Positions 32,102 to 40,738 of a DNA stretch of 48,007 nt are shown piece by piece. A program made the translations under genes and the position numbers. The stretch spans positions 1 to 48,007 of the forward strand of contig JBLILN010000012.1 in NCBI GenBank assembly GCA_047635695.1, in the 5' to 3' direction. The DNA comes from UBA2136 sp047635695. Lineage in GTDB: Bacteria > Pseudomonadota > Alphaproteobacteria > UBA2136. The notes under the pieces are model-generated. The model made no database searches and was not told where the DNA came from. It saw only the letters and a program-made list of their open reading frames with translations. Position 1 is the first letter of the stretch, and each line of letters starts with the position of its first letter.

Positions 32102-32860
32102 TTGGATATAGCGACTCTTCTTGGTTTATTACTTGGCTTCGGTTTTGTGGCTGGTGGTATTGGTAGTAACATGCCAAGCTTCATTGACGCGCCTTCTATT
32201 TTAATTGTAATCGGTGGTACATTCTCTATTACTACTGTGTGTTTCAGCCTTAGCGATATTATTGCGGCTCAAGGCGTTATGCTAAAAACAGTACTATTTA
32301 AAATTCCTGCATCCGATGACGAAGCAAAGAATATGATTGAGTTAGCGCAAAAAGCACGTGCCAATGGTATTTTAGCGATTCAAGGTGATATTGACCAAAT
32401 TCCAAATGACTTTCTAAAACAAGCCTTTGGCTTAGCCGTTGATGGAACAAACCCTGAAGTGATTGAAATGATCATGAAATCTGACACTGCAGGCATGCAA
32501 GAACGTCATATGTCAGGCGCTTTAGTCCTTAAGAAAAGTGCTGAAATTGCCCCTGCTATGGGCTTGGTAGGTACATTAATCGGTTTGGTTATTATGCTTG
32601 GTTCACTCGATGACCCAAGTTCTATTGGTCCCGCTATGGCCATTGCCTTATTGACAACGATGTATGGTGCCGTGTTGGCCAACATGGTCTTTAACCCTCT
32701 GGCTTCAAAGCTAGAGCTTAACAGCCGTAACGAATCACAGCTTCGTAAAATTTACACAGCGTCTGTATTAAGCGTTGTACGTCAAGAAAACCCGCGTCAG
32801 CTTGAACTTGTGCTTAATACAATTCTAAAACCAAGCAAACGCATTAACATGTTTGACTAA
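32102..32860 (+). CDS. motA: MotA/PomA-like flagellar stator protein
   Basis: MotA forms the pentameric stator ring that generates torque with MotB. The 252-residue product has four membrane helices, with the large cytoplasmic loop between helices 2 and 3. It carries the conserved proline motifs APAMGLVGTLIGLVIML and GPAMAIALLTTMYGAVLANM. Length and N-terminus (MDIATLLGLLLGF) are close to Vibrio PomA, the sodium-type stator, not to the longer E. coli MotA. The TTG start is supported by this match to PomA. The MotB partners are encoded far away at 795-2261. Confidence 0.94.
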   Translation: MDIATLLGLLLGFGFVAGGIGSNMPSFIDAPSILIVIGGTFSITTVCFSLSDIIAAQGVMLKTVLFKIPASDDEAKNMIELAQKARANGILAIQGDIDQIPNDFLKQAFGLAVDGTNPEVIEMIMKSDTAGMQERHMSGALVLKKSAEIAPAMGLVGTLIGLVIMLGSLDDPSSIGPAMAIALLTTMYGAVLANMVFNPLASKLELNSRNESQLRKIYTASVLSVVRQENPRQLELVLNTILKPSKRINMFD

Positions 32861-32889
32861 AATATAATTTAATTAGGAGGGGAAATAAG

Positions 32890-34335
32890 ATGGCGCAAGC
32901 GCAAATATTGCTTATAGGCACTCTCAAAGATGCCGCCTCCTCTCTGACTAAAAGGGCTAAAGACCAAGGCACAGTGATACACCAAGCAGATGATATTGAA
33001 ACTGCTATAAAAGTATTGTGTGACACAAAAATAGACATGGTTTTTATTGATACAAACTGTGAAATGTCCACATTCTTCACCAAATTAAACGAAAATAAAA
33101 TTAATGTGCCCACAGTTGTTGTAGGTTCAGCGCAGCCTGTGCAGAATGCCGTTAAAGCCATTCGCCTCGGTGCAATAGAATATCTTTCAACCCCACTTGA
33201 GGGTAATTTAGCCAACTCACTTTTAGAGCGCATTATCCCTGTAGAAGACAGTGATGGTCCTATCCATGCCGACCCTTTAACTGTAACACTGCTAGACATG
33301 GCTAAAAAATTTGCTAAATCTAACGCGACTATTTTGTTACGCGGAGAAAGCGGTACAGGTAAAGAAGTTTTTTCAAATTTCATTCATAATAACAGTAGCC
33401 GCAAAGACAAACCATTTGTGAGTTTAAACTGTGCAGCCATTCCAGAAACACTTATAGAAAGTGAACTTTTTGGCCATGAAAAAGGCGCCTTTAGTGGTGC
33501 CATAGCATCTAGAAAAGGTAAGTTTCAGCAGGCCGATGGCGGTACACTTCTGCTTGATGAAATTAGCGAGATGGACGTTATATTACAGGCAAAACTCCTG
33601 CGTGCTATACAAGAACGTGTTATTGATCCAGTTGGGTCGACGAAACCTGTACATGTCGATATTCGCCTTATCGCAACAACCAACAGAAATTTGGAAGAAG
33701 AAGTCGCACTCGGTAATTTTAGAGAAGACCTCTACTTCCGCCTCAACGTTGTAATGCTCGACATTCCAGCCTTACGTGAACGCCCAGGCGATATTATACC
33801 CCTTGCACAATATTTTGCAGGTGTTTATGGCAGTCAAAATGGGCTAGAAGATATTAAGTTTGACCAAGATGCTATCGAAAAACTTATTGGCTGTTATTGG
33901 AAGGGTAATGTGCGCGAGCTTGAAAACACTATTCACCGTGCTGTTTTAATGATGGGTGACGACAACATAATGTCGGCAGACCATATTAGCATTTCACCAA
34001 TGAGCCAAAATATGGCCTCAACGGTGGCCGATGTCCCTGTACAAACAGATATTGATAAAAAACGTGCTCTTGCGGGCGCTGCTGCTGGTGCATATGCAAA
34101 TACTTCAGGTGGTTATGAAAAAGGTATGGGCGCAACCGAACCAAGCGCAAGCGATATGGTCGGCCGTACTGTGCAAGAAATGGAAGAACAGCTTATCCTT
34201 TCTACCTTAAATTATTGTAAGGGGAATCGCACGCATGCTGCCGATATTCTTGGTATCTCTATTCGTACCCTGCGTAACAAGTTAAAAGAATACAATGACA
34301 AGCAAACTCAACCCAAACAGGCTGAATCAGCCTAG
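32890..34335 (+). CDS. flbD: FlbD-like sigma54-dependent flagellar regulator
   Basis: This protein should activate sigma54 promoters of late flagellar genes. The 481-residue product has an N-terminal receiver-like domain and an AAA+ domain with Walker A GESGTGKE (152-159), the sigma54-contact loop GAFSGA (199-204), Walker B LLLDEIS and the R-finger region FREDLYFRL. A Fis-type HTH is at the C-terminus (NRTHAADILGISIRTLRNKL). The receiver keeps Asp54 but lacks the N-terminal acidic pair and the conserved Lys (YLSTP), so control by phosphorylation is unlikely. In Caulobacter FlbD is governed by FliX; no fliX is visible here. AGGAGG lies 9 bases before the ATG. Confidence 0.93.
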   Translation: MAQAQILLIGTLKDAASSLTKRAKDQGTVIHQADDIETAIKVLCDTKIDMVFIDTNCEMSTFFTKLNENKINVPTVVVGSAQPVQNAVKAIRLGAIEYLSTPLEGNLANSLLERIIPVEDSDGPIHADPLTVTLLDMAKKFAKSNATILLRGESGTGKEVFSNFIHNNSSRKDKPFVSLNCAAIPETLIESELFGHEKGAFSGAIASRKGKFQQADGGTLLLDEISEMDVILQAKLLRAIQERVIDPVGSTKPVHVDIRLIATTNRNLEEEVALGNFREDLYFRLNVVMLDIPALRERPGDIIPLAQYFAGVYGSQNGLEDIKFDQDAIEKLIGCYWKGNVRELENTIHRAVLMMGDDNIMSADHISISPMSQNMASTVADVPVQTDIDKKRALAGAAAGAYANTSGGYEKGMGATEPSASDMVGRTVQEMEEQLILSTLNYCKGNRTHAADILGISIRTLRNKLKEYNDKQTQPKQAESA

Positions 34336-34471
34336 TCATACATCAAATACACCCTCAAGCTATACTGGGGTTGGGGTTTTACCACACTCGTCCCCACTTA
34401 ACCTCTGAATAAAACAATAAATGTCATTTTTTTATTATTGCTTAGCCATATAAGGATGTATGCTTGTATGT

Positions 34472-34499
34472 ATGGTGTATTGTTTTTTGTGAGCACCAT
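34472..34499. repeat. Inverted repeat ATGGTG/CACCAT upstream of fibre gene
   Basis: Two 6-bp arms separated by 16 bases that include a T-run lie 45-73 bp before the GTG start of the fibre-like gene. It could be a weak terminator of the flagellar operon or an operator. The evidence is thin. Confidence 0.3.
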
Positions 34500-34544
34500 T
34501 AAAATTTAAGTTGTGTGTTGTGTACATCAAATAAGGGTAAAAAC

Positions 34545-37500
34545 GTGATAAAATTTATATCAAAAGCTATTGTAGTTACTTTACTAGCTATCAATTCTTC
34601 CTATGCGGGCACATGGGGTGATATTGGTACAGTTGGCACACTTAACAACAACGAACTTTGTTACACCGACGGCACTGACATTATTTGTGACGCTGGCCTT
34701 TGGGTGAACGGTACAGCCGCACTTGACGTTTCAGGCACAGTTTCAGCCACCGCCTTTGTGGGTGACGGTTCAGCGCTTACAGGCGTAGTTGCAACATCTA
34801 TTACACTTGGCATTAACGACTTAACCGACGCAAAACACGACACAGACGATTTTAGCTCACTATTTATTGGTAACGGTGCTGGTGCAAATGATGACGGTAC
34901 AAACAATAAAAATATGGGTATTGGTAAAAATGCCTTAAAGACAGTTACAACAGGTAATTACAATATGGCGCTTGGTGCAGAGTCATTAAGTAATATCACA
35001 GAAGGTTGGAACAACATTGCCATCGGTTATTCTGCACTTATCAATACGACCGTCGGTTCAGACAATATTGCACTTGGTTCCTCAGCTCTTAATGCTTCTT
35101 CAGGTAACGCTAACGTCGCAATTGGTGATGAAGCTCAAGCCTTTAATGGCTCGGGGGACGGTAACGTATCCTTAGGTTATCAATCTCAAAAAGGCCCTGT
35201 AGCCGTAAATACCGGATCGTATAACGTTTCTTTAGGTTACGAAACAAACCTATTACTAAGCACTGGTAATAATAATATTGCCATTGGTGCAAACGTCAGT
35301 GTTCCTCTCCCTGCAGGTGACGACCAACTAAACATTGGTAACACTTTATATGGTGACCTTGCTAATGACTATATTGGTGTAGGCGTGGTAACACCCCTTG
35401 CCGCACTTGACGTTTCAGGCACAGTTTCAGCCACCGCCTTTGTCGGTGACGGTGCTTCCCTTACCAATGTAACAGGCCTTTGGACTTATGACACTGACGG
35501 TGGTGTATACCGTACAGATACTGTCGCTATTGGTACAGGTTACATTCCACTAGGTGCACCCGAATTACGTGTGCACAATGATTCAGGTGCTCAAATATTT
35601 ATTTCTGGTGGTGGTGAGCATGAATTAACTTTTGGCCATCATGCAAACATGTCTAACGGTGGTAGTGGTATGCTAGCAGCGGCAGATGATTTAAAATTAT
35701 TCACATTCTCAGGCTCTAGAGACACCACTGGTGTTATGATGACGCTAAAAGGTAATACGGGTGTTGGTATTTATACTGAAAACCCATCTTACGAGCTGGA
35801 AGTTTCAGGAACTATTTTTGCAGACGTTGTTTCGTCCACTGCCTTTATTGGTAATGGTGCGTCACTGACAAATATCGTTGCCACAGGTGTTGACTATTAC
35901 GGTATTGCCAACCTACCAGTGGGCGTACAAAATATTTCAAATACTGAGCTCACAACAGCCGAGCTGACACAGCTACAAAACATTGACACAACAGTTATTT
36001 CTGCGACGCAGTTTGGCTTTGTAGGCACGATGGATCAAGCCGTGTCCACAACATCCGACGTAACATTCGCACACCTTACTGTAAGCGACGTTTCAGTAAC
36101 GGGTGACGTGAGCATAACAGGGCGCCTCGACGTTGCTGATATATCTGCAACCGGTAACATCCAAGCAGCTGCCTTCATTGGTGACGGTTCAGGCCTTACA
36201 GGTGTAACAGGTGAATTTGTCGTTTCAGGCACTGCGGTGGTAAACACCACAGACGTTGCCAATAAAGACTTTATTTTCGGCGCACCACAACTTGATGACT
36301 CAGGTAATGTGGACCATGACAAACGTATGTTCTTCGATAAATCTAAAGGCGCATTTAGAGTTGGTAGAGCATTGGGTGCACAATGGGACAATGCCAATAT
36401 TGGTGATCAATCAGTAGCCATGGGTTCTGAAACAATTGCCTCTGGTACCAATTCAACCGCTATGGGTGGTAACTCAAATGCTTCAGGTACCAATTCAACC
36501 GCTATAGGTGGTTCATATGCTGCTGGTAACTATTCAACAGCTATAGGTTATCATTCATATGCTGCTGGTTATACTGCAAACGCCATAGGGATTGATGCAT
36601 ACGCTTTGGGTTATGGTTCAACCTCTATTGGTAAAGATACACTCGCTCAGGGTTACTATTCATACGCCCTAGGCCGTGAAGCTGCAGCAATAGGTGATAA
36701 TACATTCGCAATTGGTTTAGGTGACTCAAGCGGTGTTTCTGGCACTTACCCACAAGTAACGGGTGCAAGCTCTATGGGTATCTTCATGGGTGACCGCATA
36801 AACGACGACATTGTTGACGCTAACACATTCGCTATTATGGGTGGTGAGGTGGGTATTGGCCTTGTTAACCCTAACGCAGCACTTGAAGTTGCTGGCACAG
36901 TTTCAGCCACAGCCTTTGTCGGTGACGGTTCAGGCCTAACGAATGTTTCAGGGTTATGGACAGATGCCGTTGATTATATCCACCGTGATGGTTTCCTTGT
37001 TTATGTTTCAGGTACAACCATTGACCATGCTGGTTCAGACGTCGTCGCTTTCTGGGATAAAGAAAAAGGTGCTTTCCGTGCTGGTAGCCCAGGTGACTCA
37101 ACAAATTGGGACGAGGTCAATATTGGTAATTACTCAGCCGCCTTTGGTTCAAATGTTAGGGCTTCGGGTAGCAATAGTTTTGCCGTAGGTGCTTCAGACG
37201 CAACTGGCGACTATGCCATTGCTATGGGTAGTGGTGCAAATGCATCAGGCAATAATAGTTTTGCAACTGGTTACAATACAGGTGCAACAGGGGTACATGG
37301 TATATCCCTTGGACATAGTTCAGTTGTAGGAAGTTACGGTTTCGCCCTAGGGGCATCAAACGTAACGTCTTATGGTACCGCTATTGGTAACAGTAATAAT
37401 GTAGCAGGTGGCAGTAGTGGCCAGTACAACATGGGTATAGGTACAGCTAACATTATAACAGGTAGCCGTGGTATTGGTTTTGGTTGGGACAACACTGTGA

Positions 37501-39866
37501 GCGATAACACAAGCACAGGCGATAGCGATAACTACAGTATAGCTATTGGTGTTAAAAACACCCTCACAAATACAAGCCATTCGTACGCAATTGGTACAGG
37601 TATGATAGTAACAGGTAATAACTCCATGGCACTTGGTGTCGGTTATAGCGCTTCAGGCACAACCCTTGCCGATAACAACACCCTTGCTATTATGGGTGCA
37701 TCTGAAGGTGTGGGTATTGGTAAAGTTTCACCAGCCTACGAACTGGACGTTTCGGGTACTATTTTTGCAGATGTCGTTTCAGCCACAACCTTCATCGGTG
37801 ACGGTTCTGGCCTAACGGGTGTAACCGCAGTTATGGGTATTAATGACCTCACAGACTCTATACACGACAGTGATGACTTTAGTTCACTCTTTATCGGTAA
37901 TGGCGCAGGTGCAGCTGACGATGGGACGGATAATCAAAATGTTGGTATTGGTAAAAATGTATTAACCGTTTCATCAGGTACACAAAACACTGCGATAGGT
38001 TATAGCTCACTAGTATCCAATACAACAGGTACAGGTAATACTGCACATGGTGCAGGCTCCCTTAATAAAAATACATCAGGTACAGGCAACAGCGCATTGG
38101 GTAAATGGACATTACTATCAAACAACTCGGGTAATTATAACGCCGCCTTTGGTGAAGGTACAATGTATTTTAACACCACAGGTAGTTCAAATAGTGCTTT
38201 TGGTACATATTCATTAAGGTTCAACTCTACAGGGCGATACAATACGGCCTTAGGTTTTAAAGCTGGCTTAGGTGTTGCTTCATCTTCTAACATTAACAAT
38301 AACAGCCTTTTTGGTAATAGTGCAGGTTTAAATCTTTTAACAGGAGGTGATGACAACGTCATGATGGGGCATGAATCAGGTAAACTTGTAACAACAGGTG
38401 CGAGCAACACTATTATTGGTACAATGGCCGGTGATAACCTAACAACGGGTAGCCGTAACATTCTTATTGGCCAAACGGTGGATGCTTCTGCTGTGGGTGT
38501 CAATGATGAACTGAATATTGGTAACACCATTTATGGTGACCTTGCCAATGACTATATTGGTGTAGGCGTGGTAACACCCCTTGCCGCACTTGACGTTTCA
38601 GGCACAGTTTCAGCCACAACCTTCATCGGTGACGGTTCGGGCCTAACGGGTGTAACCGCAGTTATGGGTATTAATGACCTCACAGACTCTATACACGACA
38701 GTGATGACTTTAGTTCACTCTTTATCGGTAATGGCGCAGGTGCAGTTGATGACGGTACATCTAATCAAAACATCGCGTTAGGTGCAGGCGCACTCGATAA
38801 TGTCACCACTGGTACTAATAACATTGCCATTGGTAAAAAAGCTGGTAACAGCACCACAGGTAATGATAATATTGCGCTTGGCACAAATGCCATGGGCAAG
38901 ACCACATTTGGGACGGATACAGTGCTAACAGGTTCTGGAAATATTGCTGTTGGTACACGTGTTGGCCAGAATTTGTCAACGGGTAATATCAATACAGCTA
39001 TAGGCTTGGAAGCCGCTAGAGAAATTAGAGAAGGTTCATACAATACATCTCTTGGTGGATATTCTTCTTATGGACTCACATCTGATAGTTCAAATACAGT
39101 AGTAGGCGCATTTGCTTTCTATAAAGGTTATGGTGAATCTAACGTTGTGATCGGTGCTGATGCCGCAAGAGGCGGCTCTGGTGTGCCAAACTATAACGGC
39201 TCTGTTATTATTGGTACTGGTGCTGGTTATAGCATTGATAACGGCTCGGCAAGCTATAACACTCTTCTAGGTCATTATACGGGTGACAGCCTCACAGATG
39301 GTGCCGAAAACACAATGCTTGGTAAACTTGCAGGGCAAAACCTAACCACAGGTTCACGTAATATTATTATTGGTGCTAATGTTGATGTACAAAACGTAAC
39401 AGCCAACGACCAGCTAAACATTGGTAACACCCTTTATGGTGATCTTGCCAATGACTTGGTCGGTATCGGTACAAGTGCCCCAGCAGTAACGCTTGATGTT
39501 TCTGGTACACTCATGATTAGCAATGGTGGTGAAGTTTGTGATGCATCTACTGAAGGTGGTATCCGCTACACAAGTGCAAACGGTATAGAATTTTGTAACG
39601 CTTCGGCTTGGGCTTCATTAGATTCCGCAACAGTAGCTGAAATTGCCGCGGCAGATACAAGTATAAGTATTGTAGATGCAGGGACGGGTGAAATTCATAT
39701 TGATGTCGACTCTGTACGTACAATTACCGTCACTGAAAGTGTTGTTGATGTTTCTGCAAGTGTTAAAGTTGCAGGTACAGGTTCTGAAGTTTGCGCAGGT
39801 GCAGATGACCTAGGTACAATGCGTTGGAACCCTGTCACTAGCAAGTTCCAAATTTGTCGACAATAA
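34545..39866 (+). CDS. Large exported repeat protein, fibre- or adhesin-like (1773 aa)
   Basis: Translation is placed at GTG 34545, because AAGGG lies 7 bases upstream and a clean signal peptide (IKFISKAIVVTLLAINSSYA) follows. The mature protein alternates two elements. About seven copies of an anchor motif (like LDVSGTVSATAFVGDGSGLT) precede stretches of short repeats resembling YadA heads and phage tail fibres (STAIGGSYAAGNYSTAIG; LNIGNTLYGDLAND). There is no YadA membrane anchor and no C-terminal endosialidase-chaperone domain. It ends with two Cys-pair modules. It is likely a long extracellular beta-solenoid or trimeric fibre. How it is held at the cell is unknown. It follows flbD but has its own terminator. 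Confidence 0.85.
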   Translation: MIKFISKAIVVTLLAINSSYAGTWGDIGTVGTLNNNELCYTDGTDIICDAGLWVNGTAALDVSGTVSATAFVGDGSALTGVVATSITLGINDLTDAKHDTDDFSSLFIGNGAGANDDGTNNKNMGIGKNALKTVTTGNYNMALGAESLSNITEGWNNIAIGYSALINTTVGSDNIALGSSALNASSGNANVAIGDEAQAFNGSGDGNVSLGYQSQKGPVAVNTGSYNVSLGYETNLLLSTGNNNIAIGANVSVPLPAGDDQLNIGNTLYGDLANDYIGVGVVTPLAALDVSGTVSATAFVGDGASLTNVTGLWTYDTDGGVYRTDTVAIGTGYIPLGAPELRVHNDSGAQIFISGGGEHELTFGHHANMSNGGSGMLAAADDLKLFTFSGSRDTTGVMMTLKGNTGVGIYTENPSYELEVSGTIFADVVSSTAFIGNGASLTNIVATGVDYYGIANLPVGVQNISNTELTTAELTQLQNIDTTVISATQFGFVGTMDQAVSTTSDVTFAHLTVSDVSVTGDVSITGRLDVADISATGNIQAAAFIGDGSGLTGVTGEFVVSGTAVVNTTDVANKDFIFGAPQLDDSGNVDHDKRMFFDKSKGAFRVGRALGAQWDNANIGDQSVAMGSETIASGTNSTAMGGNSNASGTNSTAIGGSYAAGNYSTAIGYHSYAAGYTANAIGIDAYALGYGSTSIGKDTLAQGYYSYALGREAAAIGDNTFAIGLGDSSGVSGTYPQVTGASSMGIFMGDRINDDIVDANTFAIMGGEVGIGLVNPNAALEVAGTVSATAFVGDGSGLTNVSGLWTDAVDYIHRDGFLVYVSGTTIDHAGSDVVAFWDKEKGAFRAGSPGDSTNWDEVNIGNYSAAFGSNVRASGSNSFAVGASDATGDYAIAMGSGANASGNNSFATGYNTGATGVHGISLGHSSVVGSYGFALGASNVTSYGTAIGNSNNVAGGSSGQYNMGIGTANIITGSRGIGFGWDNTVSDNTSTGDSDNYSIAIGVKNTLTNTSHSYAIGTGMIVTGNNSMALGVGYSASGTTLADNNTLAIMGASEGVGIGKVSPAYELDVSGTIFADVVSATTFIGDGSGLTGVTAVMGINDLTDSIHDSDDFSSLFIGNGAGAADDGTDNQNVGIGKNVLTVSSGTQNTAIGYSSLVSNTTGTGNTAHGAGSLNKNTSGTGNSALGKWTLLSNNSGNYNAAFGEGTMYFNTTGSSNSAFGTYSLRFNSTGRYNTALGFKAGLGVASSSNINNNSLFGNSAGLNLLTGGDDNVMMGHESGKLVTTGASNTIIGTMAGDNLTTGSRNILIGQTVDASAVGVNDELNIGNTIYGDLANDYIGVGVVTPLAALDVSGTVSATTFIGDGSGLTGVTAVMGINDLTDSIHDSDDFSSLFIGNGAGAVDDGTSNQNIALGAGALDNVTTGTNNIAIGKKAGNSTTGNDNIALGTNAMGKTTFGTDTVLTGSGNIAVGTRVGQNLSTGNINTAIGLEAAREIREGSYNTSLGGYSSYGLTSDSSNTVVGAFAFYKGYGESNVVIGADAARGGSGVPNYNGSVIIGTGAGYSIDNGSASYNTLLGHYTGDSLTDGAENTMLGKLAGQNLTTGSRNIIIGANVDVQNVTANDQLNIGNTLYGDLANDLVGIGTSAPAVTLDVSGTLMISNGGEVCDASTEGGIRYTSANGIEFCNASAWASLDSATVAEIAAADTSISIVDAGTGEIHIDVDSVRTITVTESVVDVSASVKVAGTGSEVCAGADDLGTMRWNPVTSKFQICRQ
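37777..37914 (+). repeat. 138-bp direct repeat, copy 1
   Basis: This stretch recurs at 38608-38745 (offset 831 bp, 277 codons) with one mismatch by reading. It encodes the end of an anchor motif and the segment MGINDLTDSIHDSDDFSSLF. Confidence 0.9.
38608..38745 (+). repeat. 138-bp direct repeat, copy 2
   Basis: This is the second copy of the 37777-37914 repeat inside the same gene. The sequence just before it (38511-38624) also closely matches 35329-35440, so this segment looks like a mosaic of two other parts of the gene. Confidence 0.9.
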
Positions 39867-39881
39867 TCAAAAGCGTCCATC

Positions 39882-39909
39882 AAAAAGCCCTCTTTAAAGA
39901 GGGCTTTTT
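39882..39909. terminator. Perfect palindromic terminator after fibre gene
   Basis: AAAAAGCCCTCTTT and AAAGAGGGCTTTTT are fully complementary, 16 bp after the stop. Flanking A and T runs allow function in both directions. Confidence 0.9.
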
Positions 39910-40008
39910 CTGTTCCACTGTTTTTCCACTTCAATTCGCTTTCAATTCCCCTTTCGTTCGCTTTTGATTCTCTTTCAATTCCACCCTTTTATATTACATA
40001 ATACGTGT

Positions 40009-40014
40009 TATAAT
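40009..40014 (+). promoter_or_regulatory. Possible -10 element of the exonuclease-like gene
   Basis: A perfect TATAAT lies 58 bp before the ATG. The -35 region is poor. Short inverted sequences around it (ATAATACGTGTTATAA) may be an operator. Confidence 0.35.
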
Positions 40015-40071
40015 AAGCATTATTAAACACATATTTTTTTTACCAAACAAAACTTAAAAGAGGTTTAGATT

Positions 40072-40686
40072 ATGACTTCTAAAACCAAATCTATTATCAT
40101 ATACGACGCAGAGTATTGGGCCGATGAAGGCAGTATGCATCGCGGCTGGGGCGGTTTAAAAGACCACCCACCTTACCTTATTCAGTTTAGTGCTATTAAA
40201 GTAAAGATTGAAAAAGGTCTGCCTGAAATTGAACGCTGTAATGTCTTTATGAAACCAGTTGATGAATTTGGCAACGCCATTTCAATCACAAGATATTTCA
40301 GTGATTTAACAAACATCACCAATGATATTCTAGACAAAGAAGCTGTGAGTATTTCAACAGCCATGGCTGATATAAAAGCCTTTGTAGCAAACGATTTATG
40401 CTATAGTTATGGCGGTGATGAAAAAGAAATTGCACTGAGCTGTTACCACTGGAAACAACAACACCCTTTAACCCCAATAAACTGCCGTGACGTTAGAAAA
40501 GTACTTCATAAAGCAGGCATGTCTGAAGCAGATATTTTAGCCAATAGCAGCGGTTCGCTCGCTTCATTTTTTGGCTTAAACTTTACAGGCCATGTACATG
40601 ATGCGAGTGATGATAGCCTGTCTATCCTTATGACTTTCCGTCATTTTATCGAACAACAAAAAATGACACTTAACAGCTTTAAATAG
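40072..40686 (+). CDS. DEDDh-type 3'-5' exonuclease-like protein
   Basis: The 204-residue product looks like a DnaQ/RNase-T-type exonuclease. ExoI is DAE with Asp12 and Glu14 after a hydrophobic strand. A central region (SYGGDEKEIA) may give the third acidic residue. ExoIII is HDASDD with His176 and Asp181. The middle segment ITNDIL is also typical of the fold. It has no polymerase partner or extra domain, so it may act on RNA or DNA ends. The substrate is not predictable. GAGG lies 8 bases before the ATG. It is a single gene between two terminators. Confidence 0.75.
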   Translation: MTSKTKSIIIYDAEYWADEGSMHRGWGGLKDHPPYLIQFSAIKVKIEKGLPEIERCNVFMKPVDEFGNAISITRYFSDLTNITNDILDKEAVSISTAMADIKAFVANDLCYSYGGDEKEIALSCYHWKQQHPLTPINCRDVRKVLHKAGMSEADILANSSGSLASFFGLNFTGHVHDASDDSLSILMTFRHFIEQQKMTLNSFK

Positions 40687-40693
40687 TTAATAC

Positions 40694-40722
40694 AAAAGCC
40701 CTCCAAAAGAGGGCTTTTTTTA
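40694..40722. terminator. Bidirectional terminator between convergent genes
   Basis: AAAAGCCCTC and GAGGGCTTTT form a hairpin followed by more T residues. It lies between the exonuclease-like gene and the convergent etfD gene and resembles the hairpin at 39882-39909. Confidence 0.88.
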
Positions 40723-40738
40723 AAACGTCAAAGCATTA

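Noticed and set aside
34545..39866. Reading the fibre protein as a trimeric autotransporter (YadA family)
   Set aside because: The head-like repeats fit, but there is no C-terminal membrane-barrel anchor; the protein ends in cysteine modules instead.
39914..39985. Possible CRISPR-like array
   Set aside because: Repeats are only 8 bases with irregular spacing, and there are no cas genes.
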